From positions 1 to 64,000 of the forward strand of contig NZ_JASISU010000003.1 of NCBI RefSeq assembly GCF_030063285.1: DNA of 64,000 nt, read 5' to 3'. Source of the DNA: Pseudarthrobacter sp. PS3-L1 (GTDB lineage Bacteria > Actinomycetota > Actinomycetes > Actinomycetales > Micrococcaceae). Below the pieces are notes generated by a model. The model saw nothing but the letters and a program-made list of their open reading frames with translations. It was not told the origin of the DNA and did not search any database. Each line of letters starts with the position of its first letter. The first letter of the stretch is position 1. This document shows, one piece after another, positions 55,720 through 63,658 of this stretch. Made by a program: the position numbers and the translations under genes.

Positions 55720-57303
55720 GTGGCCACCCACCAGCACAATGCCGCACTTTCCGCCAGCGCTGCGTCCCACCAGCCAGCCCCGGCATCCTCGGGAGGGCAG
55801 GGGCCGGCCGGGACTAGCTACGCGCGCAGCTGGCGCAAACCGGCCACATGGCATCTGCGGACCCGGCTCGTCCTGGTGGCCATGGCCCTCCTGATCACCA
55901 TCTGCGCCGCGATTGGCATTTCCACGTTCGCCTCGATGAACAGCTTCCTGACGGATCAGTTGGACACCCAGCTGGGCCAAGCGGCGGAACGATCCAATGA
56001 TGCTGGTCGCAGGCCCCAGGGGGACGACGATGACTCCCGGCCCAATTTCCTCAATCCCGAAGTCCAGGTTGTGGGTACGCTGAGCGCCAGGATTGCCGGC
56101 GGCCAGGTCACCAGTGCCGGTTTCCTGGCAGGAAATGCCACCCGCTCGCCGCTGAGTTCCGGCGACAGGGCAAGCCTCCTGGCCCTCAGTCCTGGAGCCG
56201 GCCCATCGGACGTATCGCTGTCGGAGGGCAACTACCGTGTCGCCGCCGCACAACTGCCCACGGGAGAGGTCCTGATAACGGGCCTCCCCCTGGCAGCCAA
56301 GGAGAACACTCTCTCTTCCCTGGTGCTCACCATGGTGGTGTACTCCCTGGTCGGGTTGCTGTTGATCGGGTTGGCAGGGACTGTCCTGATCCGCCGGACC
56401 ATGAAGCCGCTGGAAAAACTCTCCGATGTCGCAACACGCGTGTCCCGGCTCCCCCTGGACGCAGGTGAGGTTGCCCTCGCGGTGCGGGTCCCGCCGGTGG
56501 ATGCAAACCCTGGGACAGAGGTCGGCAGTGTGGGGCACGCACTGAACCTGATGCTGGACAACGTGGCGAACGCTTTGCAGGCTCGCCAGCGTAGTGAAAC
56601 CAAAGTCCGGCAGTTCGTCGCCGATGCTTCCCATGAACTCCGTACCCCCCTGACCGCCATCCGCGGGTACACGGACCTGATGCGCATGACAGAGAAGTTC
56701 ACGCCCGACGGCGAACGCTCACTTGCACGGGTCCGCAGCCAGTCCGAGCGCATGACCACGCTAGTGGAAGATCTCCTGCTGTTGGCGCGCCTGGACGAGG
56801 GGCAGCCACTCAAGCTTGGGGAGGTGGACCTTTCGCAGCTGGTGGTGGAGTCCGTCAGTGACGAGAAAGTCATTGCCCGGCAACACCTATGGACCCTCGA
56901 CCTCCCGGCGGATCCTGTCCTGGTGCGCGGGGACGCGGCCCAGCTGCAGCAGGTCCTGATCAATCTGCTCTCCAACGCGCGCAAACACACTGCGCCAGGC
57001 ACTACCGTCAGGAGCCGGGTCCGGGTTGATGGATTTTTTGCCGAGCTGACCGTGACGGACGACGGCGGGGGCATCGATCCGGCCTTTGTGGACCAGGCAT
57101 TTGCCCGTTTTGCGCGGGCAGACCCATCCCGCAAGGGGCTGGGGGCACCTGCTGGCGCCAGTGGCGCAGAGGGCACAAGCGGCTTGGGGCTCTCCATAGT
57201 GCAGTCGATTGTGGAGGCGCATGGCGGGACTGTAAGTCTGTCCTCCCGGCCAGGAAACACTGTTTTTACCCTCCGGATCCCCTTGCTCGCAGACGCAGGC
57301 TGA
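55720..57303 (+). CDS. Sensor histidine kinase with HAMP domain
   Basis: This 527-residue membrane sensor has a polar N-terminus of about 45 residues, TM1 (LRTRLVLVAMALLITICAAIGI, about 47-68), an extracytoplasmic domain of about 135 residues with an acidic stretch (GDDDDSRP), TM2 (about 202-224), HAMP, a dimerisation helix with phospho-histidine in DASHELRTPLTAIRGY (near 305), and an ATPase domain (NLLSNARKHT, TDDGGGIDP, SGLGLSIVQSIVEAHGG). It phosphorylates the response regulator encoded just upstream. The start is GTG. Confidence 0.93.
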   Translation: MATHQHNAALSASAASHQPAPASSGGQGPAGTSYARSWRKPATWHLRTRLVLVAMALLITICAAIGISTFASMNSFLTDQLDTQLGQAAERSNDAGRRPQGDDDDSRPNFLNPEVQVVGTLSARIAGGQVTSAGFLAGNATRSPLSSGDRASLLALSPGAGPSDVSLSEGNYRVAAAQLPTGEVLITGLPLAAKENTLSSLVLTMVVYSLVGLLLIGLAGTVLIRRTMKPLEKLSDVATRVSRLPLDAGEVALAVRVPPVDANPGTEVGSVGHALNLMLDNVANALQARQRSETKVRQFVADASHELRTPLTAIRGYTDLMRMTEKFTPDGERSLARVRSQSERMTTLVEDLLLLARLDEGQPLKLGEVDLSQLVVESVSDEKVIARQHLWTLDLPADPVLVRGDAAQLQQVLINLLSNARKHTAPGTTVRSRVRVDGFFAELTVTDDGGGIDPAFVDQAFARFARADPSRKGLGAPAGASGAEGTSGLGLSIVQSIVEAHGGTVSLSSRPGNTVFTLRIPLLADAG

Positions 57304-57350
57304 CATAGCGCAAGCCAACCCACCGTCGTCGTGATCTCTGTTACCAAAAC

Positions 57351-57379
57351 GTGACTTAATCGTCTAGGTCCGGTAGCGT
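57351..57379 (+). promoter_or_regulatory. Candidate promoter of the riboswitch transcript
   Basis: GTGACT (57351-57356) and TAGCGT (57374-57379) are 17 bp apart and resemble -35 and -10 boxes of the main sigma factor. The -10 box ends about 20 bases before the riboswitch begins, as expected for a leader transcript. Confidence 0.5.
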
Positions 57380-57399
57380 GAAAGACGTGCGGATTCCCA

Positions 57400-57580
57400 A
57401 CTATCCGCGTACCCGGAGGTTTGCCGAGCTCTGCCGCCGTCCGGTGACCGCATGATCAGGCAGAGACGGGGGACCCACAGTCCCGGGCGTTTCCAGTCGC
57501 CCTAGGGGTGAAGTTGACTCGGCTTCCCGCCGAGCCGCCGGATGACCTCATCCGAACCCGACAGCTAACTCCGCAGGCAT
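57400..57580 (+). promoter_or_regulatory. c-di-AMP riboswitch (ydaO-yuaA type)
   Basis: The leader of the lytic transglycosylase gene carries the conserved blocks of the ydaO/yuaA class: GCCGAGCTCTGCC (57423-57435), GGGGGACCCAC (57468-57478), GGGGTGAAG (57505-57513) and GACAGCTAACTCCGCAGGC (57560-57578), with hairpins CTCGGC/GCCGAG and CGGATGA/TCATCCG between them. In actinobacteria this class senses cyclic di-AMP and controls cell-wall hydrolase genes such as rpf, usually lowering expression when c-di-AMP is high. The boundaries given are approximate. Confidence 0.88.
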
Positions 57581-57596
57581 GAGAGGCCCCAAAACC

Positions 57597-58370
57597 ATGT
57601 CTGAACAGCAGAAGACGATTGTTCCTGCCCCCGCCGAACCCAAGGCGCATGGACGTCGCAAACTCCGCTCCGAACCTCAGCGCAGCACCGTGGGCAAGCG
57701 CGCTGCCCTTGCCGTCACCGCCGGTGCGTTGCTCTGCGGTGTTGTTGCAGCTGGCCAGGCAATAGATCCAGGGCCGTCCTCGGCACTGCTGGATGCTGTG
57801 AGCGAGGTTGCCGGTACACCCGAGGCCAGCAACCAGCCCAACGTGCAGGCCGCGCCAGCAGAGAACCAGCCTGCCCAGACGCCAGAACCAGCGACTCCGT
57901 CAGCGGATGCGGCACCCATCGCACCGCAGGCCGCAGCCCAGAATCCGATTACCGGGGCTGACGTTCCCGTTGTACCTGCGCAGGAGCCTGCAGCCACGGC
58001 CGAGGCGGCACCTGTTGCCCCGGCAGAACCAGCAGTGGAGCCCGCTCCAGCGGTTGCCGTGGATGATCCCGCTGGCGCCCAGGCCTACGCTGCCGGCCAG
58101 CTCGGTTCCTACGGATGGAGCGCAGACCAGATGCAGTGCCTGGTGACGCTGTGGACCAAAGAATCCGACTGGAGTACCACCGCAACAAACTCCAGCAGCG
58201 GCGCCTACGGCATTGTGCAATCCCTGCCGGCAGAGAAGATGGCCAGCGCTGGGGCTGACTACCTCACCAATTACCAGACGCAGATCAACTGGGGGCTGGG
58301 CTACATCAAGGACCGCTACCAGTCCCCCTGCGGCGCCCTGAGCTTCCACCTCTCCAACAACTGGTACTAG
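57597..58370 (+). CDS. Secreted lytic transglycosylase (Rpf/SLT-like)
   Basis: The 257-residue protein has an N-terminal basic region and a hydrophobic signal segment (RAALAVTAGALLCGVVAAGQA), then a long Pro/Ala/Glu-rich linker (about 60-165) that could span the wall. A C-terminal domain (about 170-257: QLGSYGWSADQMQCLVTLWTKESDW...GAYGIVQSLP...INWGLGYIKDRY) has the catalytic-type Glu in WTKESDW, as in transglycosylase-like enzymes of the APF/SLT group. It probably cuts or remodels peptidoglycan. The ATG at 57597 has GAGAGG nine bases upstream; an ATG at 57579 lies inside the riboswitch end and is less likely. Confidence 0.88.
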   Translation: MSEQQKTIVPAPAEPKAHGRRKLRSEPQRSTVGKRAALAVTAGALLCGVVAAGQAIDPGPSSALLDAVSEVAGTPEASNQPNVQAAPAENQPAQTPEPATPSADAAPIAPQAAAQNPITGADVPVVPAQEPAATAEAAPVAPAEPAVEPAPAVAVDDPAGAQAYAAGQLGSYGWSADQMQCLVTLWTKESDWSTTATNSSSGAYGIVQSLPAEKMASAGADYLTNYQTQINWGLGYIKDRYQSPCGALSFHLSNNWY

Positions 58371-58418
58371 AGCGGGCATCCTTTTTTGCCAGCACGGCCC
58401 CTAGGCCGCCGCGGAAGG

Positions 58419-59054
58419 CTAGCCGGCGATCCCATAAAGCCGGTCCCCGGCGTCGCCCAGGCCGGGGACAATGTAAGACTTTTCGTTGAGGCGCTCGTCA
58501 ATCGAGGCAAGGACCACCGTGACGTTGGCGTCGGCCAGTTCTTCTTCCAGGGCAGCCAGACCTTCCGGCGCTGCCAAGAGGCAGATGAAGGTGACGTCCG
58601 AGGCGCCGCGCTTGAACAGGAACTTGATCGCTTCGCGCAGCGTGCCGCCCGTGGCCAGCATGGGATCAAGGACGAAGATCTGACGGTTGGTCAGGTCCTC
58701 GGGAAGCCGTTCGGCGTAGGTGATGATGTCAAGGGTCTCCTCGTCCCTGGCCATCCCCAGGAAACCTACCTCGGCGGTGGGGACCAGCTTGGTCATGCCC
58801 TCCAGCATCCCGAGCCCGGCACGTAGGATCGGCACCACCAGGGGGGTGGGCTTGGTGAACGCCGTGCCTATGGTGGTGGACACCGGGGTTTCGATAGTGA
58901 CGGGCTGCGTGCGGACATCGCGCGTGGCCTCATAGGCCAGGAGGGTCACCAGCTCCTCTGTCAGCTGGCGGAACACGGGCGAGGGGGTGTTCTTATCCCG
59001 CAAAACGGTCAGTTTGTGGGCAACCAGGGGGTGGTCAACAAGGATTGTGCGCAT
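58419..59054 (-). CDS. upp: Uracil phosphoribosyltransferase
   Basis: This 211-residue enzyme salvages uracil with PRPP to UMP. The start [24 protein letters not shown] and the PRPP loop [11 protein letters not shown] (about 133-143), plus the uracil-binding [15 protein letters not shown] at the C-terminus, are diagnostic. It is monocistronic. Confidence 0.96.
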   Translation of the reverse strand: MRTILVDHPLVAHKLTVLRDKNTPSPVFRQLTEELVTLLAYEATRDVRTQPVTIETPVSTTIGTAFTKPTPLVVPILRAGLGMLEGMTKLVPTAEVGFLGMARDEETLDIITYAERLPEDLTNRQIFVLDPMLATGGTLREAIKFLFKRGASDVTFICLLAAPEGLAALEEELADANVTVVLASIDERLNEKSYIVPGLGDAGDRLYGIAG

Positions 59055-59083
59055 AGGTTCAAAAATACCATCCGGCAGCGGAA

Positions 59084-59866
59084 CTACTCCCCGGAAGCAG
59101 GCCTGTCACGCATGATGGGACGGTCAAAGGAGGGCGTAGGTCCGGAGCGCTCGCGGCGCCGGAACATGTGGAAGGCGCGGTGCGCCACAATCACCACCAC
59201 CACCCAGGCGAGGCCCAGCAGCCAGGCTGCGACCACGTCGGTGAGCCAGTGATGGCCCAGGAATACGCGACTGATGCCCATTCCCACAATAAATGCTGCC
59301 CCTGCGGTGATGGCGGTGATACGGATCCATCGGGTGTGGAACTGCAGGCAGATCAGGTAAACCAGCACTCCAATCAGGACCGTGGCGTTGAGTGTGTGCC
59401 CGCTGGGGAAAGAAGGCGACGTCTCATAGGGAGGCACCGCGTCGGCGGTGTCCGGGCGGGCCCGGCCGATCAGTATTTTGCCGGCAGTTGTTGCAGCCAG
59501 CGAGACGGCCGCAGAGGCCACCATCAAAAGTAATGGACGCCAGCTGCGGCTCAGGAACGTCAGCCAGGCGGTGAGCAGTAACGCCAGGATGGGCATCCCA
59601 ATGGTGCCGCCCACGTTGGTGAATGCTGTGACAGCCGAGTCAAGCCCAGGGCTTCGCAAGGTTATTGCCGTCTCAAGGACAGGCTCGTCCAGGGCGGCCA
59701 GGCCATCTGCCTCGACCACGCTTTCATAGACTTCAGCACCGCCGACCGTCAGGAGCACCACAACGAATCCGCCCAGGACAAGGGTTATCCAGAGGGCCGC
59801 GTAAGGCTTGAACCAGCGGTCCAACGCGTCTTTCAGGGTGTTCACGGGGCCTCCCGGCACTGTCAT
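59084..59866 (-). CDS. PAP2 superfamily membrane phosphatase
   Basis: This 260-residue integral membrane lipid phosphatase has about six helices. The three active-site motifs are complete: [15 protein letters not shown] and [12 protein letters not shown]. It may act on undecaprenyl pyrophosphate or phosphatidic acid, with the active site on the outer face. The C-terminal 30 residues are polar and basic. It lies just upstream of upp (29-base gap) and is divergent from tadA. Confidence 0.93.
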   Translation of the reverse strand: MTVPGGPVNTLKDALDRWFKPYAALWITLVLGGFVVVLLTVGGAEVYESVVEADGLAALDEPVLETAITLRSPGLDSAVTAFTNVGGTIGMPILALLLTAWLTFLSRSWRPLLLMVASAAVSLAATTAGKILIGRARPDTADAVPPYETSPSFPSGHTLNATVLIGVLVYLICLQFHTRWIRITAITAGAAFIVGMGISRVFLGHHWLTDVVAAWLLGLAWVVVVIVAHRAFHMFRRRERSGPTPSFDRPIMRDRPASGE

Positions 59867-59904
59867 TTCACTGGTTGGAGATCATCAGAAACTATCATTG
59901 AGCC

Positions 59905-60468
59905 ATGGTCCCGGCAGAGCAGCAACGCAGTGAATGGATGGGCCTGGCCCTCACCGAAGCCCGGCTGGCCCTCGCAACCGCTGACGTTCCCATCGGCGCA
60001 GTGGTGGTTGGCCCTGACGGGACAGTGCTGGGAACCGGCCGCAATGAACGCGAGGCACATGGGGATCCCACAGCCCATGCGGAGGTCCTTGCTATCCGGC
60101 AAGCCGCAGCCCAGCTGCGGCGCATCGCTGCTGGTGCCCGCCACGCTGGTTCCGCTGTTACCGGTGCAGACGACACCGGTGCAGATGCCACAGGTGGAGT
60201 GGGCGCCCTGCCTGATGGCTGGCGCCTGACGGACTGCACACTGGTGGTGACGCTGGAGCCGTGCGCCATGTGCGCCGGGGCCATTGTCCTGGCCCGGATT
60301 CCACGTGTGGTTTTTGGTGCATGGGACGAGAAGGCGGGTGCTGCGGGAAGCGTGTTCGACGTGCTCCGCGAGCGCAGGCTCAACCACTGGGTGGAGGTCT
60401 ACGCCGGGGTTCGGGAAGAGGAGTCAGCCGCGCTGCTGCGTGACTTTTTTGCCGGCCACAGAAGCTGA
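59905..60468 (+). CDS. tadA: tRNA-specific adenosine deaminase
   Basis: This 187-residue enzyme converts A34 to inosine in tRNA-Arg(ACG), which is itself encoded in this window (34091-34164). Zinc ligands are in TAHAEVLAI and LEPCAMCAGAIV. Compared with the usual length of about 150-165, it contains an extra low-complexity insert of about 30 residues rich in Gly, Ala and Thr (about 77-108) just before the PCxxC part. Confidence 0.92.
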   Translation: MVPAEQQRSEWMGLALTEARLALATADVPIGAVVVGPDGTVLGTGRNEREAHGDPTAHAEVLAIRQAAAQLRRIAAGARHAGSAVTGADDTGADATGGVGALPDGWRLTDCTLVVTLEPCAMCAGAIVLARIPRVVFGAWDEKAGAAGSVFDVLRERRLNHWVEVYAGVREEESAALLRDFFAGHRS

Positions 60469-60532
60469 GCGGGCGCAGGTCTCGTGACCGCTGGACACGG
60501 CCGGGAGCGGCTCAGGTGCACCCGGGGCCACG

Positions 60533-60931
60533 TCAGGTAGTGGGCATGTCCAACGAGAACGAGGCCCACGCGTCCGGGTGCTCACGGAGTGTGACGTCCA
60601 GTCCTGCCAGGTGCGGCCCATCCACTGTGGCTTTCATCTGCTCGGCCACCGTGACTGCAATGTACTGGGCCAGCGCCTCGGTGGTGGTCAGCTTGCCGGC
60701 GAAGGCAGGATGCTCGTCCAGGTTGCGGTAGTTCAGGTCATCAAGGATCTCCTTGATGATGGCGTCAGCCTCACCGATGTCCAGGACAATGGCGTTCTCA
60801 TTCAACTCACGACGCCGGAAGCTCACCTCCGCGACAAACGTGGCGCCGTGCATGCCCTGGGCTGGGCCGAAAGCTTCACGGGGAAGGCTATGGGCGATCA
60901 TGAAGTGGCTGCGGACTGTCAGGCTGAACAT
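60533..60931 (-). CDS. PTPS/QueD-like protein with altered active site
   Basis: This 132-residue member of the 6-pyruvoyl-tetrahydropterin synthase fold starts at the ATG preceded by AAAGAGG. Compared with E. coli QueD, AH-L is kept (H14) but the C-x3-HGH motif is replaced by FGPAQGMHGATF (22-32), so the catalytic Cys and the third zinc His (now A30) are missing. LNYRNLDEHPAFAG and LREHPDAWASF follow the family pattern. It is therefore unlikely to be a normal 6-carboxytetrahydropterin synthase. It sits next to an MDR dehydrogenase on the same strand, and the two probably act together. Confidence 0.8.
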   Translation of the reverse strand: MFSLTVRSHFMIAHSLPREAFGPAQGMHGATFVAEVSFRRRELNENAIVLDIGEADAIIKEILDDLNYRNLDEHPAFAGKLTTTEALAQYIAVTVAEQMKATVDGPHLAGLDVTLREHPDAWASFSLDMPTT

Positions 60932-61078
60932 GGTGGGGCCTCTTTGGGATGGGTCGACGTGGGTGAGATTTCTAGGGCGAAAAACTGGGGCGCTCAAGCC
61001 GTGGTTTTCCAGGTGCGCTTGCCAGGGTTCGGTCTTCAGGAAGCGGTCCTCTGGAAGCGGTCCGCACTGGGCGGGGAG

Positions 61079-62077
61079 CTAACCTGCCGCAGGATATTCA
61101 ATGACGTGGCACAGGGCCGGTAGTTTTCCGTTCGCAAGCCGCTGGACGACGTCGGGCAGGTCATTAAACGCTGAGGTGCCGGTGAGGAAGGCATCAAACA
61201 CGGGGTCCTTGAGCAAATTGAGTGAAAGGTTCAGCCTGTCGGTGGTGGTCCGGCGGAAGCGGCGTGCAGTGGCCACCATGCCCACCTGGCTGGCGCGGAT
61301 GGAGAGTCGCCGGGCGTGGAAGTCCTCCCCCAACGGAATTGTCACGGAACGATTGGCGTACCAGGACATCTCGATGACGTCGCTATCGTCCCCGGCAATC
61401 TGCAGGGCGCGTTCCAGGCCCTCCTGGCGCGCGGAGCAGTGAAACACCATGTCGTTGTCGGACAGGGCATCGTCCGGGTGCGCGAAGTCCACGCCGAGTG
61501 CCTCTGCAAAGTCTTCTTTTGCAGGATTCACGTCAAGGAGCTGCAGGCGCTCCAGTGGGAAGGTCCTCAGCAGGGTGGCTACCATACCGCCCACTAGCCC
61601 CGCACCGACCACTGCAACCCGGTCCCCCAGGCGAGGGCCGCCCTCCCAGAGTGCGTTGACTGCCGTTTCCACCGTCCCGGTGAGTACTGCCCGGCGGGAT
61701 GGAACGGCGTCGGGGATTCTGATGAGGGCGCTCAAGGGCGCGATGTAGAGGTCCTGGTGCGGGTTGAGGCAAAAAACACGCTGCCCAACCCAGTCCGCTG
61801 GGCCCTGTTCCACGATGCCCACGGAGAGGTAGCCGAACTTCACAGGCCCCGGAAAGGAGCCGTCCTGGCGAGGCGCGCTCATGGCTTCGGCGACGCGGGG
61901 CGGCACCTGGCCGGCATGGACCACCATTTCCGTACCCCGGCTGATTCCTGAATACAGGGTCCTGACTAGTGCTTCTCCAGCCCCCAGGGCCGGAAGTGTC
62001 TCGGTCCTGAGCTCTCCCTGGCCGACGTCGGTGGTCCAGTATGCGGTGGCCTGAAGCTCATCGTTAGCAGTAGTCAT
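61079..62077 (-). CDS. Medium-chain dehydrogenase (zinc-binding alcohol dehydrogenase-like)
   Basis: This 332-residue MDR superfamily oxidoreductase has the segment LYSGISRGTEMVVHAG near the N-terminus, GYLSVGIVE, VFCLNPHQD instead of the usual CxxGH zinc sites, and a Rossmann motif VAVVGAGLVGGMVA (about 156-169). The pattern recalls BchC-like and threonine-dehydrogenase-like proteins of uncharacterised clusters. The substrate is unknown. It lies upstream of the PTPS-like gene (147-base gap). Confidence 0.82.
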   Translation of the reverse strand: MTTANDELQATAYWTTDVGQGELRTETLPALGAGEALVRTLYSGISRGTEMVVHAGQVPPRVAEAMSAPRQDGSFPGPVKFGYLSVGIVEQGPADWVGQRVFCLNPHQDLYIAPLSALIRIPDAVPSRRAVLTGTVETAVNALWEGGPRLGDRVAVVGAGLVGGMVATLLRTFPLERLQLLDVNPAKEDFAEALGVDFAHPDDALSDNDMVFHCSARQEGLERALQIAGDDSDVIEMSWYANRSVTIPLGEDFHARRLSIRASQVGMVATARRFRRTTTDRLNLSLNLLKDPVFDAFLTGTSAFNDLPDVVQRLANGKLPALCHVIEYPAAG

Positions 62078-62239
62078 GGTGATTATGAATCTAGCCGTGT
62101 GCGCGCTGGCGTGGAAGTCCGCAGCCAGGCTTCAGCTGGCAGCGTGGTGGGCTGCACGGTCGGCTGCACGGGCAGTCGCCTACGCGCGTCGGGCGCCGTT
62201 TTGGGGAAGCGGCGCCTGCTCCGGTAACCTAGTCAGGTT

Positions 62240-62324
62240 GGTGACGTGTCCGAGCGGCCGAAGGTGCAACACTCGAAATGTTGTTTGGTGAAAGCCAACG
62301 TGGGTTCAAATCCCACCGTCACCG
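62240..62324 (+). tRNA. tRNA-Ser (anticodon CGA)
   Basis: This is a class II tRNA with acceptor GGTGACG/CGTCACC, anticodon stem CAACA/TGTTG with loop CTCGAAA giving CGA (reads UCG), a long variable arm, T arm GTGGG-TTCAAAT-CCCAC and discriminator G. Confidence 0.95.
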
Positions 62325-62336
62325 CGATTGAGAAAG

Positions 62337-62376
62337 GCCCCGCCTCCCTTGTAAACAAAGGGAAGCGGGGCTTTTT
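62337..62376 (+). terminator. Intrinsic terminator after tRNA-Ser(CGA)
   Basis: The stem GCCCCGC...TCCCTT with AAGGGA...GCGGGGC encloses a short loop and is followed by TTTTTGTTTTG. Confidence 0.93.
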
Positions 62377-62481
62377 GTTTTGCCCGGAAAGCGCGTGCGG
62401 TGACACAGCGGTACGGCGCGCGCGGAAATTTGCCGTTCGCGGGACCGGCATGGCACACGAGGCATCAGTTAGTCTGTCCGG

Positions 62482-63060
62482 ATGGCTGAAGTGAGTATCC
62501 GTTGGGCTGATGTTAAGGATGCATATGGAGTGGCCACAGTTCATGTGGCGTCGTGGCGATCCGCATATCCTGGACTCATCGCACAGCACATCCTGGATGG
62601 CCTGAGCATCTCAACAAGGGCGGAGGCCTGGACTCGGCTTCTTTCGGAGCTTGCCTTCCCTAGTTACGCAGGCCCCGCGGGAACAAAACCGCACCGGCTG
62701 CTCATAGCGGAGTGTGGCAACAGGATCGTCGGCTGGGCAAGTTTTGGGGCTGGCCGGGACGAGGGCTCGAGCGATCAGGGTGAGCTTGCCGGGCTCTACG
62801 TACATCCGGATTTTTGGTCCAAAAAGGTTGGGCACGCGTTGATGCTCAACGTCGAACAGGAACTTGCGGCTGACGGTTTTCAGTCCGCGTACCTGTGGGT
62901 ACTTTTTGGCAACGACCGGGCAGCCTCGTTTTACGAAAGCCATGGCTGGCGCACTGACGGCGGAGAAAAAATTGGTGATGCGGGCGGTACGACCGAACTT
63001 CGAGAGGTGCGCCACGTGACAGCCCTGAATTCAGCAAAACCACCCACTAGCTCCGCGTAG
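62482..63060 (+). CDS. GNAT family N-acetyltransferase
   Basis: This 192-residue acetyl-CoA-dependent acyltransferase shows the N-terminal helix pattern (DAYGVATVHVASWRSAYPGLI) and the GNAT core: RIVGWASFGAG, ELAGLYVHPDFWSKKVGHALM (acetyl-CoA pyrophosphate-binding loop, modified from Q/RxxGxG/A) and AYLWVLFGNDRAASFYESHGW. The target is unknown. It is the last intact gene before the accessory-looking right end. Confidence 0.88.
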   Translation: MAEVSIRWADVKDAYGVATVHVASWRSAYPGLIAQHILDGLSISTRAEAWTRLLSELAFPSYAGPAGTKPHRLLIAECGNRIVGWASFGAGRDEGSSDQGELAGLYVHPDFWSKKVGHALMLNVEQELAADGFQSAYLWVLFGNDRAASFYESHGWRTDGGEKIGDAGGTTELREVRHVTALNSAKPPTSSA

Positions 63061-63658
63061 GCGAGAACACGCCAGGTGTCCAGGCTGCACTGAACCGCAG
63101 CTCAGGGATGAAAAGGATCTGCGGTGGGTAGGAGGACGATTCTCCTTGCCACCATGACCGCTAGTCTTCTGGCAGTGAAGCTGGGTCTCGCCTTGGACTG
63201 GGAGCAGGACTCAGGCGTTCTTCTAGGTTCCATCATGGATCCGTGCCGTTCTTAAGTCGTCTAGCGGACCCTTTAATCCAGCATGGTTGAAGAATGCGGG
63301 TGGCGTCCAAACATCCAATCAGCCCCAAGGCCATATATGCCATCAAACCCAGACCAATAAGGCCGAAAAAGGTTGGGGCAGCCCAAGCAGCCCGTCCATA
63401 AACGTCTCTCCACCGAGAAATTACCCAGCAGCAACATCGGAAACATAAAGCCCCATTGTGGAGAGGCACCCGAATACTCAAGGTAGTCCACCCGCGTGTC
63501 CTCCCGACGGCATCGCGGGAGGAAGGTGGAATTTGTCGCTACACGTGGCAAGGGAAGAGCCCGACGCTGGGATATTCCAAACGTTCGGGCATCAAGCTTT
63601 TCCCTAACTGGTACATAGTTCTTGGCACCGGAGATGATAGCAGGAACAAAAATGCACG
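63061..63658. other. Gap with no clear gene; possible decayed membrane gene
   Basis: This 598-base stretch is less GC-rich than the rest of the window. The only hint of coding is on the minus strand between about 63280 and 63460. One frame encodes a hydrophobic segment WGFMFPMLLLGNFS, and the neighbouring frame then continues with a strongly hydrophobic helix, AAPTFFGLIGLGLMAYMAL. This may be a small membrane protein broken by a frameshift, or chance. No ribosome binding site, terminator or repeat was recognised. Confidence 0.3.
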
